From the NCBI GenBank assembly GCA_963714055.1, contig OY970227.1, positions 2,480,001 to 2,544,000 on the forward strand: a stretch of DNA of 64,000 bases. Reading direction: 5' to 3'. The position numbers were made by a program, and so were the translations under genes. Each line of letters begins with the position of its first letter. The first letter of the stretch is position 1. The notes under the pieces are model-generated. The model was not told where the DNA came from. It worked only from the letters and a program-made list of their open reading frames with translations, and did not search any database. Below, piece by piece: positions 44,433 to 52,312 of the stretch. Source of the DNA: JACDBE01 sp963714055 (GTDB taxonomy: Bacteria > Actinomycetota > Acidimicrobiia > Spongiisociales > UBA5794).

Positions 44433-44914
44433 GCGTGACCAGTGTCGACAAGGACTTCGACAGCCTGACCCTGACCCTGATCGCCGACTTCGATGCCCCT
44501 GGTGACCGGGTGTGGGAGCTGTGGGCCGACCCACGCCGTTTGGAGCGCTGGTGGGGACCGCCGAGCTACCCGGCGACCTTCGAGGAGCACGACCTGACCC
44601 CGGGCGGCGTCGTGACCTACTACATGACCAGCCCCGAGGGCGAGAAGTACCGCGGCTGGTGGAGGATCACGTCGGTCAACCCGCCGAAGTCAGTGGAGTT
44701 CACCGACGGCTTCGCCGACCAGGACGGGACACCGAGCGCCGACATGCCGACAACCACGGTGCAGATGGAGCTCACCGAGCACGACGGCGGCACCAGGATG
44801 GAGCTGCGCTCGGCCTTCGCCTCCCGGGAAGATATGGGGCAGCTGGACGCCATGGGCATGACGGAGGGGCTGACTCTGTCGGTCGGCCAGATGGACGCCC
44901 TACTCGCCGGCTGA
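44429..44914 (+). CDS. SRPBCC/AHSA1-family protein
   Basis: A 161-residue START-fold protein. ADFDAPGDRVWELWADPRRLERWWGPPSYPATF and FTDGFADQDG followed by a C-terminal helix MTEGLTLSVGQMDALLAG are typical of the AHSA1/YndB group, which bind hydrophobic ligands in a deep pocket. Ligand unknown. The GTG at 44429 overlaps the ArsR stop and follows GAAAGGA by about 8 bases, so it is translated from the same message. Confidence 0.88.
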   Translation: MSVTSVDKDFDSLTLTLIADFDAPGDRVWELWADPRRLERWWGPPSYPATFEEHDLTPGGVVTYYMTSPEGEKYRGWWRITSVNPPKSVEFTDGFADQDGTPSADMPTTTVQMELTEHDGGTRMELRSAFASREDMGQLDAMGMTEGLTLSVGQMDALLAG

Positions 44915-45026
44915 GCCAGGAGACGACTTCGAGCCTCGAGGCAGGTGCTTCGACCCCGGAGGTCCCTACCCCGGTCGCCGACCGCGGGAGTAGCCTGCGG
45001 CGCAGCCACCACCAAGGGAGAGTGCC

Positions 45027-45356
45027 GTGACTGACAGCGACCGGACCGCCGGCACCCTGAGCGGCGAGGACATCCGGACGATCCAACCCGGGGCGCCCCA
45101 GGCCCGGACCAACGGTGACGGGGTGGATACCACCGATTCCCGGGACGCCGACGGCGTGGACACCACCGATGCGGACGGCGTGGACACCAGCGATTCCCAG
45201 GACGCCGACGGAGTCGACACTACGGATGCGGACGGGATGGACACCACCGACACCCATGACGCCGACGGGGTGGACACCACCGACACCCAGGACGCCGACG
45301 GGGTGGACACGACCGACACCGACGGGGTCGACACGACGGACGCCATCGACCGGTGA
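45027..45356 (+). CDS. Asp-rich repeat peptide, candidate oxygenase substrate
   Basis: A 109-residue protein with no Cys and no signal sequence. Residues 1-30 form a non-repeated leader-like part; residues 31-105 contain eight copies of DGVDTTD (one with Met for Val, one with Ser for Thr) separated by SRDA, A, SQDA, A, THDA, TQDA and T. It ends AIDR. AAGGGAGAG precedes the GTG. Its stop overlaps the GTG of the JmjC gene. The layout (leader plus repeated cores beside a modifying enzyme) resembles a RiPP precursor. The repeats also resemble the Asp-Gly-Asp loops of Ca2+-binding repeat proteins, so a structural Ca2+-binding role is the main alternative. I know no named family. Confidence 0.7.
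   Translation: MTDSDRTAGTLSGEDIRTIQPGAPQARTNGDGVDTTDSRDADGVDTTDADGVDTSDSQDADGVDTTDADGMDTTDTHDADGVDTTDTQDADGVDTTDTDGVDTTDAIDR
45117..45341 (+). repeat. Eight coding tandem repeats of DGVDTTD
   Basis: Units of 8 and 11 codons alternate irregularly. At DNA level the core reads GACGGGGTGGACACC or GACGGCGTGGACACC with small changes, so copies have begun to diverge but keep the peptide. Sequence variation sits almost only in the linkers. Confidence 0.85.
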
Positions 45357-46543
45357 CCCCGCCGACAGGGCCCGCCCGGGTGGACACCGCCGGGCTGGAG
45401 GCGCTGCGGCGCTGCGTGGGCGACCCGGACCGCTTCGCCGACGACGTGTGGGGCCGGGTCCCGCTCCACTGCCGTGCCGGGGCCGCCGGATTCGACGACC
45501 TGCTGTCACTCGACGACGTCGACCACATCGTCGCCTCGAGCGGCCTCCGGCTCCCGGCCTTCCGACTCGTCAAGGACGGAGCGACGCTCCCGCAGTCGAG
45601 TTACACCAGGACCACCCGCACCGGGTCGATGGCCGCCACAGGTGTGGCAGACCCGCCCGCCATCTTCCGGGAGTTCGCCGGCGGCGCCACCATCGTCCTC
45701 CAGGGGATGCATCGCTGGTGGGCGCCGGTGGCGCGTTTCTGCCGGCACCTCGAGTCGGCGCTCGGCCACCCGATCCAGGCGAATGCCTACATCACCCCTC
45801 CGGCGTCGCAGGGTCTCGCCGTCCACGAAGACGAGCACGACGCCTTCGTGCTGCAGTCGCACGGCTGCAAGCGCTGGCAGGTGTACGAGAAGGGGGACCG
45901 TCCGCCGAGCGGGAAGCCGCTGGTCGAGACCGAGCTGCTGCCCGGCGACTCGCTGTACCTTCCGCGAGGCTGCCCTCACGCCGCCAGCACGCAGGACGAC
46001 GTGTCGGTCCACCTCACGGTGGGGATCCTCAGCTTCACCTGGCTGACGGCGCTGCGCGAGATCGTCAAGTTCGCCGAAGAGGATCCGTGGTTCGCCGAGC
46101 CGCTCCCGCTCCGCTTCGCGGAAGAGCCGGAAATCCTGGACCAGGCGCTCCGGCAGCGCCTGGCCGGCATCGGCGACTGGGTGGCCAAGGTCGAACCCGA
46201 CCACGTCGGCGGGCGGCTCCGCCGTCGTTTCCTCACCGAGAGGCAGCCGGTGCTCCCCGGCCAGCTCCGCCAGTTGATCGATCTCGACTCCCTCGCCGAC
46301 ACCTCCGTCGTCCGGAGGAGGGACACGACCCTGTGCTCGATGGCGGTGGACGGTGACGAGCTGTCGGTGCTGCTCGGCGACCGGGAGCTGCGCATGCCCG
46401 GCTGGTTGGAGTCGCCGATGGAGCTGCTGGCTTCGGGACGGCCGGTGGCGGTGGCAGACCTGGCGGCTCACCTCGACGAGGCGGGACGGCTGGTCCTGGT
46501 GAGGCGCCTGGTGGTCGAAGGCCTGCTCGAGGTCGTGGGGTGA
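45353..46543 (+). CDS. JmjC/cupin-like Fe(II)/2-oxoglutarate oxygenase (ROX-type)
   Basis: A 396-residue JmjC-type hydroxylase. The iron triad is visible as His158-x-Asp160 in AVHEDEHDAFVLQSHG and His209 in YLPRGCPHAAS; KRWQVYEKG after the first pair and LLPGDSLYLPRG before the last His match ribosomal oxygenases (YcfD/MINA53/NO66). A winged-helix-like C-terminal domain (about residues 310-395) is also as in that group, which hydroxylates His or Arg of ribosomal proteins. Here the gene is translationally coupled (GTGA) to an Asp-rich repeat peptide on one side and to a ferredoxin-family gene on the other, which raises the possibility that the peptide is its substrate. Confidence 0.85.
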   Translation: MTPPTGPARVDTAGLEALRRCVGDPDRFADDVWGRVPLHCRAGAAGFDDLLSLDDVDHIVASSGLRLPAFRLVKDGATLPQSSYTRTTRTGSMAATGVADPPAIFREFAGGATIVLQGMHRWWAPVARFCRHLESALGHPIQANAYITPPASQGLAVHEDEHDAFVLQSHGCKRWQVYEKGDRPPSGKPLVETELLPGDSLYLPRGCPHAASTQDDVSVHLTVGILSFTWLTALREIVKFAEEDPWFAEPLPLRFAEEPEILDQALRQRLAGIGDWVAKVEPDHVGGRLRRRFLTERQPVLPGQLRQLIDLDSLADTSVVRRRDTTLCSMAVDGDELSVLLGDRELRMPGWLESPMELLASGRPVAVADLAAHLDEAGRLVLVRRLVVEGLLEVVG

Positions 46544-47448
46544 CCGCCGACCGCCCCCGTTGCTCAGAGGAGGCGAGGGCACGTGACGAGCCGCTGTCGG
46601 CGACGGCTTCGCTGGTCACCTCCTGGCTGCTCGTCGAGCAACCGGGCGCGTGGGGGCCGGACGCGCTGTCCGAGTGCGGCCTGCCCGCCGAGGTCGCCGT
46701 GCCGCTGCAGCGCCGGGCCGACGGCGCCGGTGTCCGGGTCCTGCTCATCCGCCGCACCGGCCGGAGGGAAGGGGGACCGGTCGTCTTCCTCGTGCACTCC
46801 GGTGACGGGTCGGGCCGACCTTGGGTGGCCACCGACATGGTCACCGACCCGACGACGTTGCTCGAGCTCGACCTCGAAGCGCTCGCCGCCGGACGGCCGT
46901 CCCGATTCGGCCGGCCCGTCGATCACCCGATCTATCTGGTGTGCACCCACGGCCGCCACGACATCTGCTGTGCCGACAAGGGTCGCCCGCTGTTCCGCAC
47001 CATGGCGGAGGCTCGGCCCGAGCAGGTTTGGGAGAGCTCCCATGTCGGAGGAGACCGCTTCGCCGGCAATCTCGTCGTCCTGCCGCGGGGGGACTACTTC
47101 GGCCGGCTCGATCCCGAGCACGCCCTACCCCTGGTGGAGGGTTACGAGGCCGGACGGCTGGACCTCGATCGCTACCGCGGCAGGAGCACCAGGCCCCGGA
47201 TGGTGCAGGCGGCAGAGCACTTCCTGCGTACCACGGAGTCGATCACCGGCATCGACGACGTCGCTGTCGTCGCCTACCGACGGACGTCACGACACCACGC
47301 CGAGGTCGTCCTGCGGGGCCCCGACGACGGCACTCATCTCGTCCAGGTCCGATCGCGACCGGTGGCCCCGGCCATGCTCACCTGCCGGGCCGAGCAGCCC
47401 GGGCAGGCCGTGGCCTACGACCTGCTCTCGCTCGCCAGGCTCCGGTGA
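46540..47448 (+). CDS. Sucrase/ferredoxin-like (thioredoxin-fold [2Fe-2S]) protein
   Basis: A 302-residue Suc_Fer-like protein. YLVCTHGRHDICCADKGRPLFRTMAE and ESSHVGGDRFAGNLVVLPRGDYFGRL form the thioredoxin-like ferredoxin domain with its Cys residues; these can bind a [2Fe-2S] cluster and carry electrons. The GTG overlaps the stop of the JmjC gene. An electron-transfer partner for an iron oxygenase, for example to keep Fe(II) reduced, would make sense in this operon, but this is inference. Intact. Confidence 0.85.
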   Translation: MTADRPRCSEEARARDEPLSATASLVTSWLLVEQPGAWGPDALSECGLPAEVAVPLQRRADGAGVRVLLIRRTGRREGGPVVFLVHSGDGSGRPWVATDMVTDPTTLLELDLEALAAGRPSRFGRPVDHPIYLVCTHGRHDICCADKGRPLFRTMAEARPEQVWESSHVGGDRFAGNLVVLPRGDYFGRLDPEHALPLVEGYEAGRLDLDRYRGRSTRPRMVQAAEHFLRTTESITGIDDVAVVAYRRTSRHHAEVVLRGPDDGTHLVQVRSRPVAPAMLTCRAEQPGQAVAYDLLSLARLR

Positions 47449-47507
47449 TCGGATGGCCGCCCCTGGGGTGGTGACCGGTATCGACACCGGACGGAAGTCA
47501 CCGACGT

Positions 47508-50500
47508 TCACGGGAGCCCGAGGAGCTCCCGCGCCGCCATCAACTCGGGTTCGTCGAACCCCTCGTCGAAGGTCTCGTAGAGCGCAGCCAGGGCCCCACT
47601 CAGGTCGCCATCGGCACCTTGCCGGCGCGACAGGCGCACCAACCGGGTGGTCGCGCTGAGCTCGATGAGGCGCATCCCCGCCAGGCGCGCCCAGTCGGCG
47701 GCCGACCGGTATGCCAGCTCGATGGCAGCCGGGTCGGACTCGGTCGACATCGACAGGTAGTCGCCGCGTTGCACCAGGAACTCGGGGAACTTCCCTTCCG
47801 ACCCGGAGAACTCGATGGCCTCGTCGATGAGGTCCAGAGCCCGTCCAGGCTGGCCGGCAAGTGCGAATGCCTGGCTGCGTAGCGCCAGGAACGGCGGCCA
47901 GAACACCGGAGGGGTGGTCAACACCTGGTAGAGCCCGTAGCCGGCCTCGGTCATCGTCAGGCCCTCGTCGGGAGACCCCATCCCACAGAGGGCGACGCCC
48001 TCGAGGACGGAGGCGAGGGCGCGCCAGATCGGGTAGTCGTTGTCGACCGCGACGGCACGCAGCTCGCCCGCCCACGATCGTGCTGCCGCCAGGTCCCGCC
48101 GGCCGAGCTCGAGGTAGCCGACGTGGTAGAAGGCATAGGCCTGGCTGTATGGGTGGTTCAGCTTCCTCGCCAGCTCGACGGCTTCGGCGGCGTCGGCCCG
48201 GGCCCGGTCCGGCCATCCCCCCATCCAGCGCAGCAGGCCCGAGACGATGCGGGCCACCACTCCGGGACTGGTTCCCAGCCGCAATTGACCCGAGCCGTGC
48301 ATCTCCGGCGTGAACAGATCGGCGACCCGGTCGAGGTGCCCGAGGCCGTCCCGGAGATCTCCGCCGAAGGCGGACCCGATCCCGATCATCAGGTGGCCCT
48401 CGACGCGGGTGGCGTCCCGGCCCTCCCGCTCGGCCAGCTCCAGCACCTGGCGGCCCAGGGCGGCGGTCTTCTCGTACTCCGAGATGTTCAGGTGATAGGT
48501 GGCCAGCGCCCGCAACACCGGAACGCGGGTGATCGTGGCTCCCGGCCGCGACGCCAGCTCGAGTGCCCGCCTGAACTCGGCATCGGCCTCGACGGTATAG
48601 CCGTGCACTGTCATCAGGGCCCTGGCCAGGCTGACACGGAGCGTCATCTCCTCCTCGTCCCGCTCCGGTGACCCTGGGGTAGTCACCAGCACGGCGAGCT
48701 GGTCGCTGCTCAGCCCGGCGGCGCCGTGGTACCAGCCCCGAAAGTCGTGGTACGCCCACAGGGCGTCGAGCATCGAGCGGAGTCGGGCGAGGTCGGACGC
48801 CTCGACCCAGTACTGCCAGGCGGTCCGCAGGTTGCCGATCTCGACGTCGAGCTCTTCGAGGGCGAAGTCGCGCCGGGCGCCTTCGAGGGCGGGGGTCAGG
48901 TCGGCGACGCGGTCTGCGTAGAACGTGGCGTGCGCCCGCCTGCCGGCCGGCCCGAGCTCCGGGCTCGCCTGCAGCTTCTCGTCGGCGAAATCCCGGATCG
49001 TCTGCAGCATCGTGAACCGGTGGGATCCGCCGGCGGCGACACTTCGGACGAGACTCTTGTCGACGAGCGAGGTGAGGACGTCGACGACGTCGAGCCCGTC
49101 ACCGACGCCGGCGATCACCTCCTCGATGGCGTCGATGCGGGCACCCGAGAACACCGACATCACATCGAACAGCCGCCGTTCCTCCTCGGAGAGGAGGTCG
49201 TAGCTCCACTCGATCGTCCCCCGCAGTGTCCGCTGCCGTTCCGGCAGATCGCGGGCACCTCCGCGTAGGACGTCGAGTTGGCGGCCGAGGCGGTCGCGGA
49301 GTTCGTCGGCCGTGAAGACGGTGAGTCGGGGCGCCGCCAGCTCGATTGCCAGCGGCATACCTTCCAGGCGGGCGATTATCTCGGCGACGACCGCCGCGTT
49401 GGCCTCGGTCAGGGCGAAGCTCGGAAGTACCGATCGGGCCCGCTCGGTGAAGAGTCGAACCGCCTCGGTATCGGCGATCTCCTCGAAGGTTGCGGTCGGA
49501 TCTGGGATCGCCAGTGGTGGGACCGGGAACACCTGCTCGCCGCGCACCCGCAGCGCCTGTCGGCTCGTCACCAGGGCGACCAGGCCGGGACAGTGCTCGA
49601 GCAGCTCGGCGACTCCGGCGGCGGCCTCGGTCACCTGCTCGAAGTTGTCGAGGATCAGCAGCCGCTCGCGGTCACGGAGCTTTGCCTTGAGGACCTGGAA
49701 GGTCGCTCGCTCGCCGGTGCCGGACAGGTCCATCTCCCGGGCGATCGCCTCGAACGCACCGTCGGGTTGACGCTCCGACGACAGGTCGACGAAGAAGACG
49801 CCGTCCCGGTACCGCTCCACCAGGTCGGCACCCACCTGCAGGGCGAGCCTGGTCTTGCCGGTCCCTCCTGGCCCGGTCAGCGTGACCAGCCGTGTCCCCG
49901 GCTTGGCCACCATCGACCGGATCGAAGTCAGCTCCTCCTCCCTGCCGAAGAATTCGGACACCTGCGTCGGGAGGTTGTTGGGCCGGGCGTCGAGCGACGC
50001 CAGTGGGGGGAAGGTCCCGCCGACGTCCGGGTGGGACAGTTGATACAGGTGCTCGGGCTCGGTGAGGTCCTTGAGCCGGTGGATCCCGAGGTCGAGCAAC
50101 GACGACCCGGATGGCAGCGTCTCATCCACCAGAGCGGCGGCTGCCCCGGACAGGAGGACCTGGCCGCCGTGCCCGACCGCCATGATGCGCGCCGCCCGGT
50201 TCACCGCCGTCCCGTGGAAGTCGCCGTCACGCGCCTCCGCGTCACCGGCGTTGACGCCCATGCGCACCCGGAGCGGGGCGGTGGTCTCCCAGGTCTCGGC
50301 CCCGAGCCGGCGTTGCGCGGTCAGGCAGGCGGTCACGCAGTCGGCGACCGTGTCGAACACCGCCATCAGCCCGTCGCCCGTGGTCTTGACCACCGTGCCG
50401 CCGCTCGACGTGACTGCCTCGAGGAGAAGGGCGTCGTGGCGGGCGAGCGCCGCCGCCATCTCGGTCGGGTGCGTCTCCCATAGCCGCGTGCTTCCCTCGA

Positions 50501-50525
50501 GATCGGTGAAGAGGAACACGGTCAC
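47508..50525 (-). CDS. Class III adenylate/guanylate cyclase-NB-ARC ATPase-TPR regulator
   Basis: A 1005-residue protein. Residues 1-160 are a class III cyclase domain: VTVFLFTDLEGSTRLWE with a metal Asp, TTGDGLMAVFD with a second Asp, and GVNAGDAEARDGDFHGTAVNRAARI. Then comes a STAND/NB-ARC ATPase with Walker A GPGGTGKTRLAL and LLILDNFEQV, GMPLAIELAAPRL, and a long TPR-rich C-terminus (about residues 560-1000). Proteins of this build, common in actinobacteria, are taken as signalling or transcription-linked regulators; there is no DNA-binding domain here. GTG 50525 is chosen because the cyclase domain starts there; no strong ribosome site precedes it. Convergent with the ferredoxin-family gene. 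Confidence 0.88.
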   Translation of the reverse strand: MTVFLFTDLEGSTRLWETHPTEMAAALARHDALLLEAVTSSGGTVVKTTGDGLMAVFDTVADCVTACLTAQRRLGAETWETTAPLRVRMGVNAGDAEARDGDFHGTAVNRAARIMAVGHGGQVLLSGAAAALVDETLPSGSSLLDLGIHRLKDLTEPEHLYQLSHPDVGGTFPPLASLDARPNNLPTQVSEFFGREEELTSIRSMVAKPGTRLVTLTGPGGTGKTRLALQVGADLVERYRDGVFFVDLSSERQPDGAFEAIAREMDLSGTGERATFQVLKAKLRDRERLLILDNFEQVTEAAAGVAELLEHCPGLVALVTSRQALRVRGEQVFPVPPLAIPDPTATFEEIADTEAVRLFTERARSVLPSFALTEANAAVVAEIIARLEGMPLAIELAAPRLTVFTADELRDRLGRQLDVLRGGARDLPERQRTLRGTIEWSYDLLSEEERRLFDVMSVFSGARIDAIEEVIAGVGDGLDVVDVLTSLVDKSLVRSVAAGGSHRFTMLQTIRDFADEKLQASPELGPAGRRAHATFYADRVADLTPALEGARRDFALEELDVEIGNLRTAWQYWVEASDLARLRSMLDALWAYHDFRGWYHGAAGLSSDQLAVLVTTPGSPERDEEEMTLRVSLARALMTVHGYTVEADAEFRRALELASRPGATITRVPVLRALATYHLNISEYEKTAALGRQVLELAEREGRDATRVEGHLMIGIGSAFGGDLRDGLGHLDRVADLFTPEMHGSGQLRLGTSPGVVARIVSGLLRWMGGWPDRARADAAEAVELARKLNHPYSQAYAFYHVGYLELGRRDLAAARSWAGELRAVAVDNDYPIWRALASVLEGVALCGMGSPDEGLTMTEAGYGLYQVLTTPPVFWPPFLALRSQAFALAGQPGRALDLIDEAIEFSGSEGKFPEFLVQRGDYLSMSTESDPAAIELAYRSAADWARLAGMRLIELSATTRLVRLSRRQGADGDLSGALAALYETFDEGFDEPELMAARELLGLP

Positions 50526-50677
50526 GGCGTCGGGGAATATACCGGCGCCTCCCCGACCCGGGGCGCGCAGCGGTGACGGCGGTGCGCCGTGGGAATGGGC
50601 CGATCCGCGGGTGCTGCCTATCCTCGGCGGCCATCGCACGCTGCCGGCCCTGTGCGGCGAACCGACCAGGAGGAGCC

Positions 50678-51265
50678 CTGGCCGATCAAGCCACGTTCGA
50701 GGACGATGCGCTGCAGTTCGCCCCGCAGCTGTACACGGCGGCGCTGCGGATGACGCGCAACCCCGCCGACGCCGAGGACCTCGTCCAGGAAACCTACCTG
50801 CGCGCCTACCGGTCCTACGACACCTTCACCGCCGGCACCAACCTGAAGGCATGGCTCTACCGGATCCTCACCAACACGTACATCAACCGGTACCGCCAGA
50901 ACCAACGCCGGCCCTCCGAGGTCGAGCTCGGCGAGCTCCAGGACCTGTACCTCTATCGCCGGGTGGGCGAGGCGTCGGGGGCGACGGTCAGCGCCGAGGA
51001 CGAGGCCCTCGAACAGTTCGTCGACAGCGACATCCGTCGGGCCCTGGAGGAGCTACCGGAGCACTTTCGGATGCCCGTGCTGCTCGCCGACGTCGAGGGA
51101 TTCCACTACAAGGAGATCGCCGAGATCATGGACATCCCCATCGGGACGGTGATGTCCCGGCTCCACCGGGGAAGAAAAGCGCTGCAACAGAAGTTGTGGA
51201 AGCTGGCCGAGGAACGAGGCATCGCCGGCCCGGACCGGGGTCCGACCGCCGGGTCGAGCACATGA
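50678..51265 (+). CDS. sigR: ECF RNA polymerase sigma factor, SigR/SigH-type
   Basis: A 195-residue ECF sigma factor. Region 2 includes YTAALRMTRNPADAEDLVQETYLRAYRSYDTF and region 4 includes ALEELPEHFRMPVLLADVEGFHYKEIAEIMDIPIGTVMSRLHRGRKAL. It resembles SigR of Streptomyces and SigH of mycobacteria, which control the thiol-oxidative stress response. SigR proteins usually begin MADQATFEDDAL; here the matching codons are CTG GCC GAT, with AGGAGG 4 bases before the CTG and no ATG, GTG or TTG in frame for 96 bases upstream. I therefore place the start at CTG 50678. The anti-sigma gene follows 10 bases after the stop. Confidence 0.88.
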   Translation: MADQATFEDDALQFAPQLYTAALRMTRNPADAEDLVQETYLRAYRSYDTFTAGTNLKAWLYRILTNTYINRYRQNQRRPSEVELGELQDLYLYRRVGEASGATVSAEDEALEQFVDSDIRRALEELPEHFRMPVLLADVEGFHYKEIAEIMDIPIGTVMSRLHRGRKALQQKLWKLAEERGIAGPDRGPTAGSST

Positions 51266-51275
51266 GGACCAAGAG

Positions 51276-51521
51276 ATGAGCCAAGGCTGCGGCCACGCCG
51301 TCGATCACCTGTACGAGTACCTCGACGGCGAGATGCGATGGACCAGGCGAGTCCGGATCTCGTGGCATCTCAAGCGTTGCCCCGAGTGTGTTGGGGCCTA
51401 CGACTTCGAGGCCAGGTTGAAGTCGAAGATTGCGGGCTGCCCGTGCGAGCAGCCCTCCCAGGAACTATATGAGCGCATCCGAGCGTCTATACGCGAGGAG
51501 GCCGCTCGCGACGACCCTTGA
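51276..51521 (+). CDS. rsrA: Zinc-binding anti-sigma factor, RsrA/RshA-type
   Basis: An 81-residue ZAS protein. The zinc motif HxxxCxxC is HLKRCPEC, and GCGHAVDHLYEYLDGEM gives the upstream part with its Cys/His ligand. In the SigR-RsrA system disulfide stress oxidises the cysteines, releases zinc and frees the sigma factor. Extra Cys residues (GCPC near residue 54) may join in redox sensing. The gene directly follows its sigma gene, the normal order. Confidence 0.92.
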   Translation: MSQGCGHAVDHLYEYLDGEMRWTRRVRISWHLKRCPECVGAYDFEARLKSKIAGCPCEQPSQELYERIRASIREEAARDDP

Positions 51522-51569
51522 GGAGTCAGGCTCCACGGGCCACGATCGCGAGCTGAAAGCGAGACGATC

Positions 51570-51764
51570 ATGGTCGATGAGACACTCAGGGGACGTCGGG
51601 TGTCACCGGCGATCAGACCACCCAAGGCGGTGAGCGGGAACCGGACCTGCGCCCATCCCGGGTGCAAGACCCGGTTGAGTCGCTACAACCGGCGTGAGCA
51701 CTGCTACACCCACGCCCCCACCAAGTTTCCCCGGCTGCGGGGGAGAGTCGCCGCCGACGGGTAG
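51570..51764 (+). CDS. Small zinc-finger-like protein, unknown
   Basis: A 64-residue basic protein. CAHPGCKTRLSRYNRREHCYTH offers a Cys-x4-Cys...Cys-x2-His pattern suited to a single zinc, flanked by basic tails (LRGRRVSPAIRPPK and FPRLRGRVAADG). Similar CxxxxC-LSxYN-x-C-x-H fingers occur in small actinobacterial proteins I know only by pattern. It may bind nucleic acid. Placed 48 bases after the anti-sigma gene, possibly in the same operon. No strong ribosome site. Confidence 0.5.
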   Translation: MVDETLRGRRVSPAIRPPKAVSGNRTCAHPGCKTRLSRYNRREHCYTHAPTKFPRLRGRVAADG

Positions 51765-51817
51765 GCGACGATCGCCGCCCGGTCCATCCATGTCGCAGTC
51801 GGGGAGGCGGCGACAGC

Positions 51818-51823
51818 TAACCT
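51818..51823 (+). promoter_or_regulatory. -10 element for the small membrane protein gene
   Basis: TAACCT ends 8 bases before the GTG at 51832, so the transcript would begin at or within a base or two of the start codon (leaderless). Confidence 0.4.
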
Positions 51824-51831
51824 CGCCCACC

Positions 51832-52122
51832 GTGAGCGCCCTGCCTCGCCTGCTCGCCCTCGGCCTGCTGCTGCTCGCGGTGGCGGTGCCGGCGGCGGCG
51901 TTGGCCACCGAGGCCGAGACCGAGAGCACCACCACGGCGGCACCGTCCGGCGACGAGATCGTCCCCGCCGTCGAGGCCCCTCCTCCCGAGGCGGAGGACG
52001 AGGAGGTCCCCTGGACCACCCGGTTCCTCGCCCCGGCGACGCTGGCGCTCGGTGTCCTCGGGGTCATCGCCGTCACCGTCTACTACGGGGCCAAGGTCGT
52101 CGCCAAGTACCGCGTCGGCTGA
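51832..52122 (+). CDS. Small membrane protein with signal-like N-terminus
   Basis: A 96-residue protein. An N-terminal hydrophobic segment (LLALGLLLLAVAVPAAALA) looks like a cleavable signal; an acidic Thr/Pro/Glu-rich part follows (about residues 24-52), then a C-terminal helix (LAPATLALGVLGVIAVTVYYG) and a short basic end AKVVAKYRVG. So most of the chain should be outside and the tail inside. No family recognised. GTG 51832 is chosen because the signal helix begins soon after; the longer frame starting at 51694 is Pro-rich and unlikely to be translated. Confidence 0.6.
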   Translation: MSALPRLLALGLLLLAVAVPAAALATEAETESTTTAAPSGDEIVPAVEAPPPEAEDEEVPWTTRFLAPATLALGVLGVIAVTVYYGAKVVAKYRVG

Positions 52123-52291
52123 ACCTGAGGTCCTGACGTACCGGAGCGGTGCGCGATCCACTCAAGCTGAACCTGAGGTCCTGACGCACCGCAGCGATAC
52201 GCGAGAACCTCAGGTTCGCCTCGGGCCGCCGCCGACCCCCGAACGTGAGGCGATCACGTACCGCAGCGACATGCGAGAACCTCAGGTTCGC
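52118..52291 (+). repeat. Three REP-like palindromic units
   Basis: Three related units of about 40-55 bases lie between the small membrane gene and the DUF2342 gene (starts 52118, 52166, 52239). The middle unit is a complete hairpin: GAACCTGAGGT (52169-52179) and ACCTCAGGTTC (52207-52217) are perfect complements. The first has only the left arm, the third a mutated left arm and an intact right arm. The middle part ACCGCAGCGA is shared. Likely an extragenic palindromic repeat family or attenuator. Confidence 0.75.
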
Positions 52292-52312
52292 TACTCCCGG
52301 TAGGGTCAGCCC

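Noticed and set aside
45117..45341. CRISPR array
   Set aside because: The repeats are coding, of uneven period (8 or 11 codons), and show amino-acid-level rather than DNA-level constancy; no cas genes.
45115..46356. 413-codon plus-strand frame overlapping the repeat peptide and JmjC gene
   Set aside because: Out of frame with both; Arg/Pro/Gly-rich shadow sequence.
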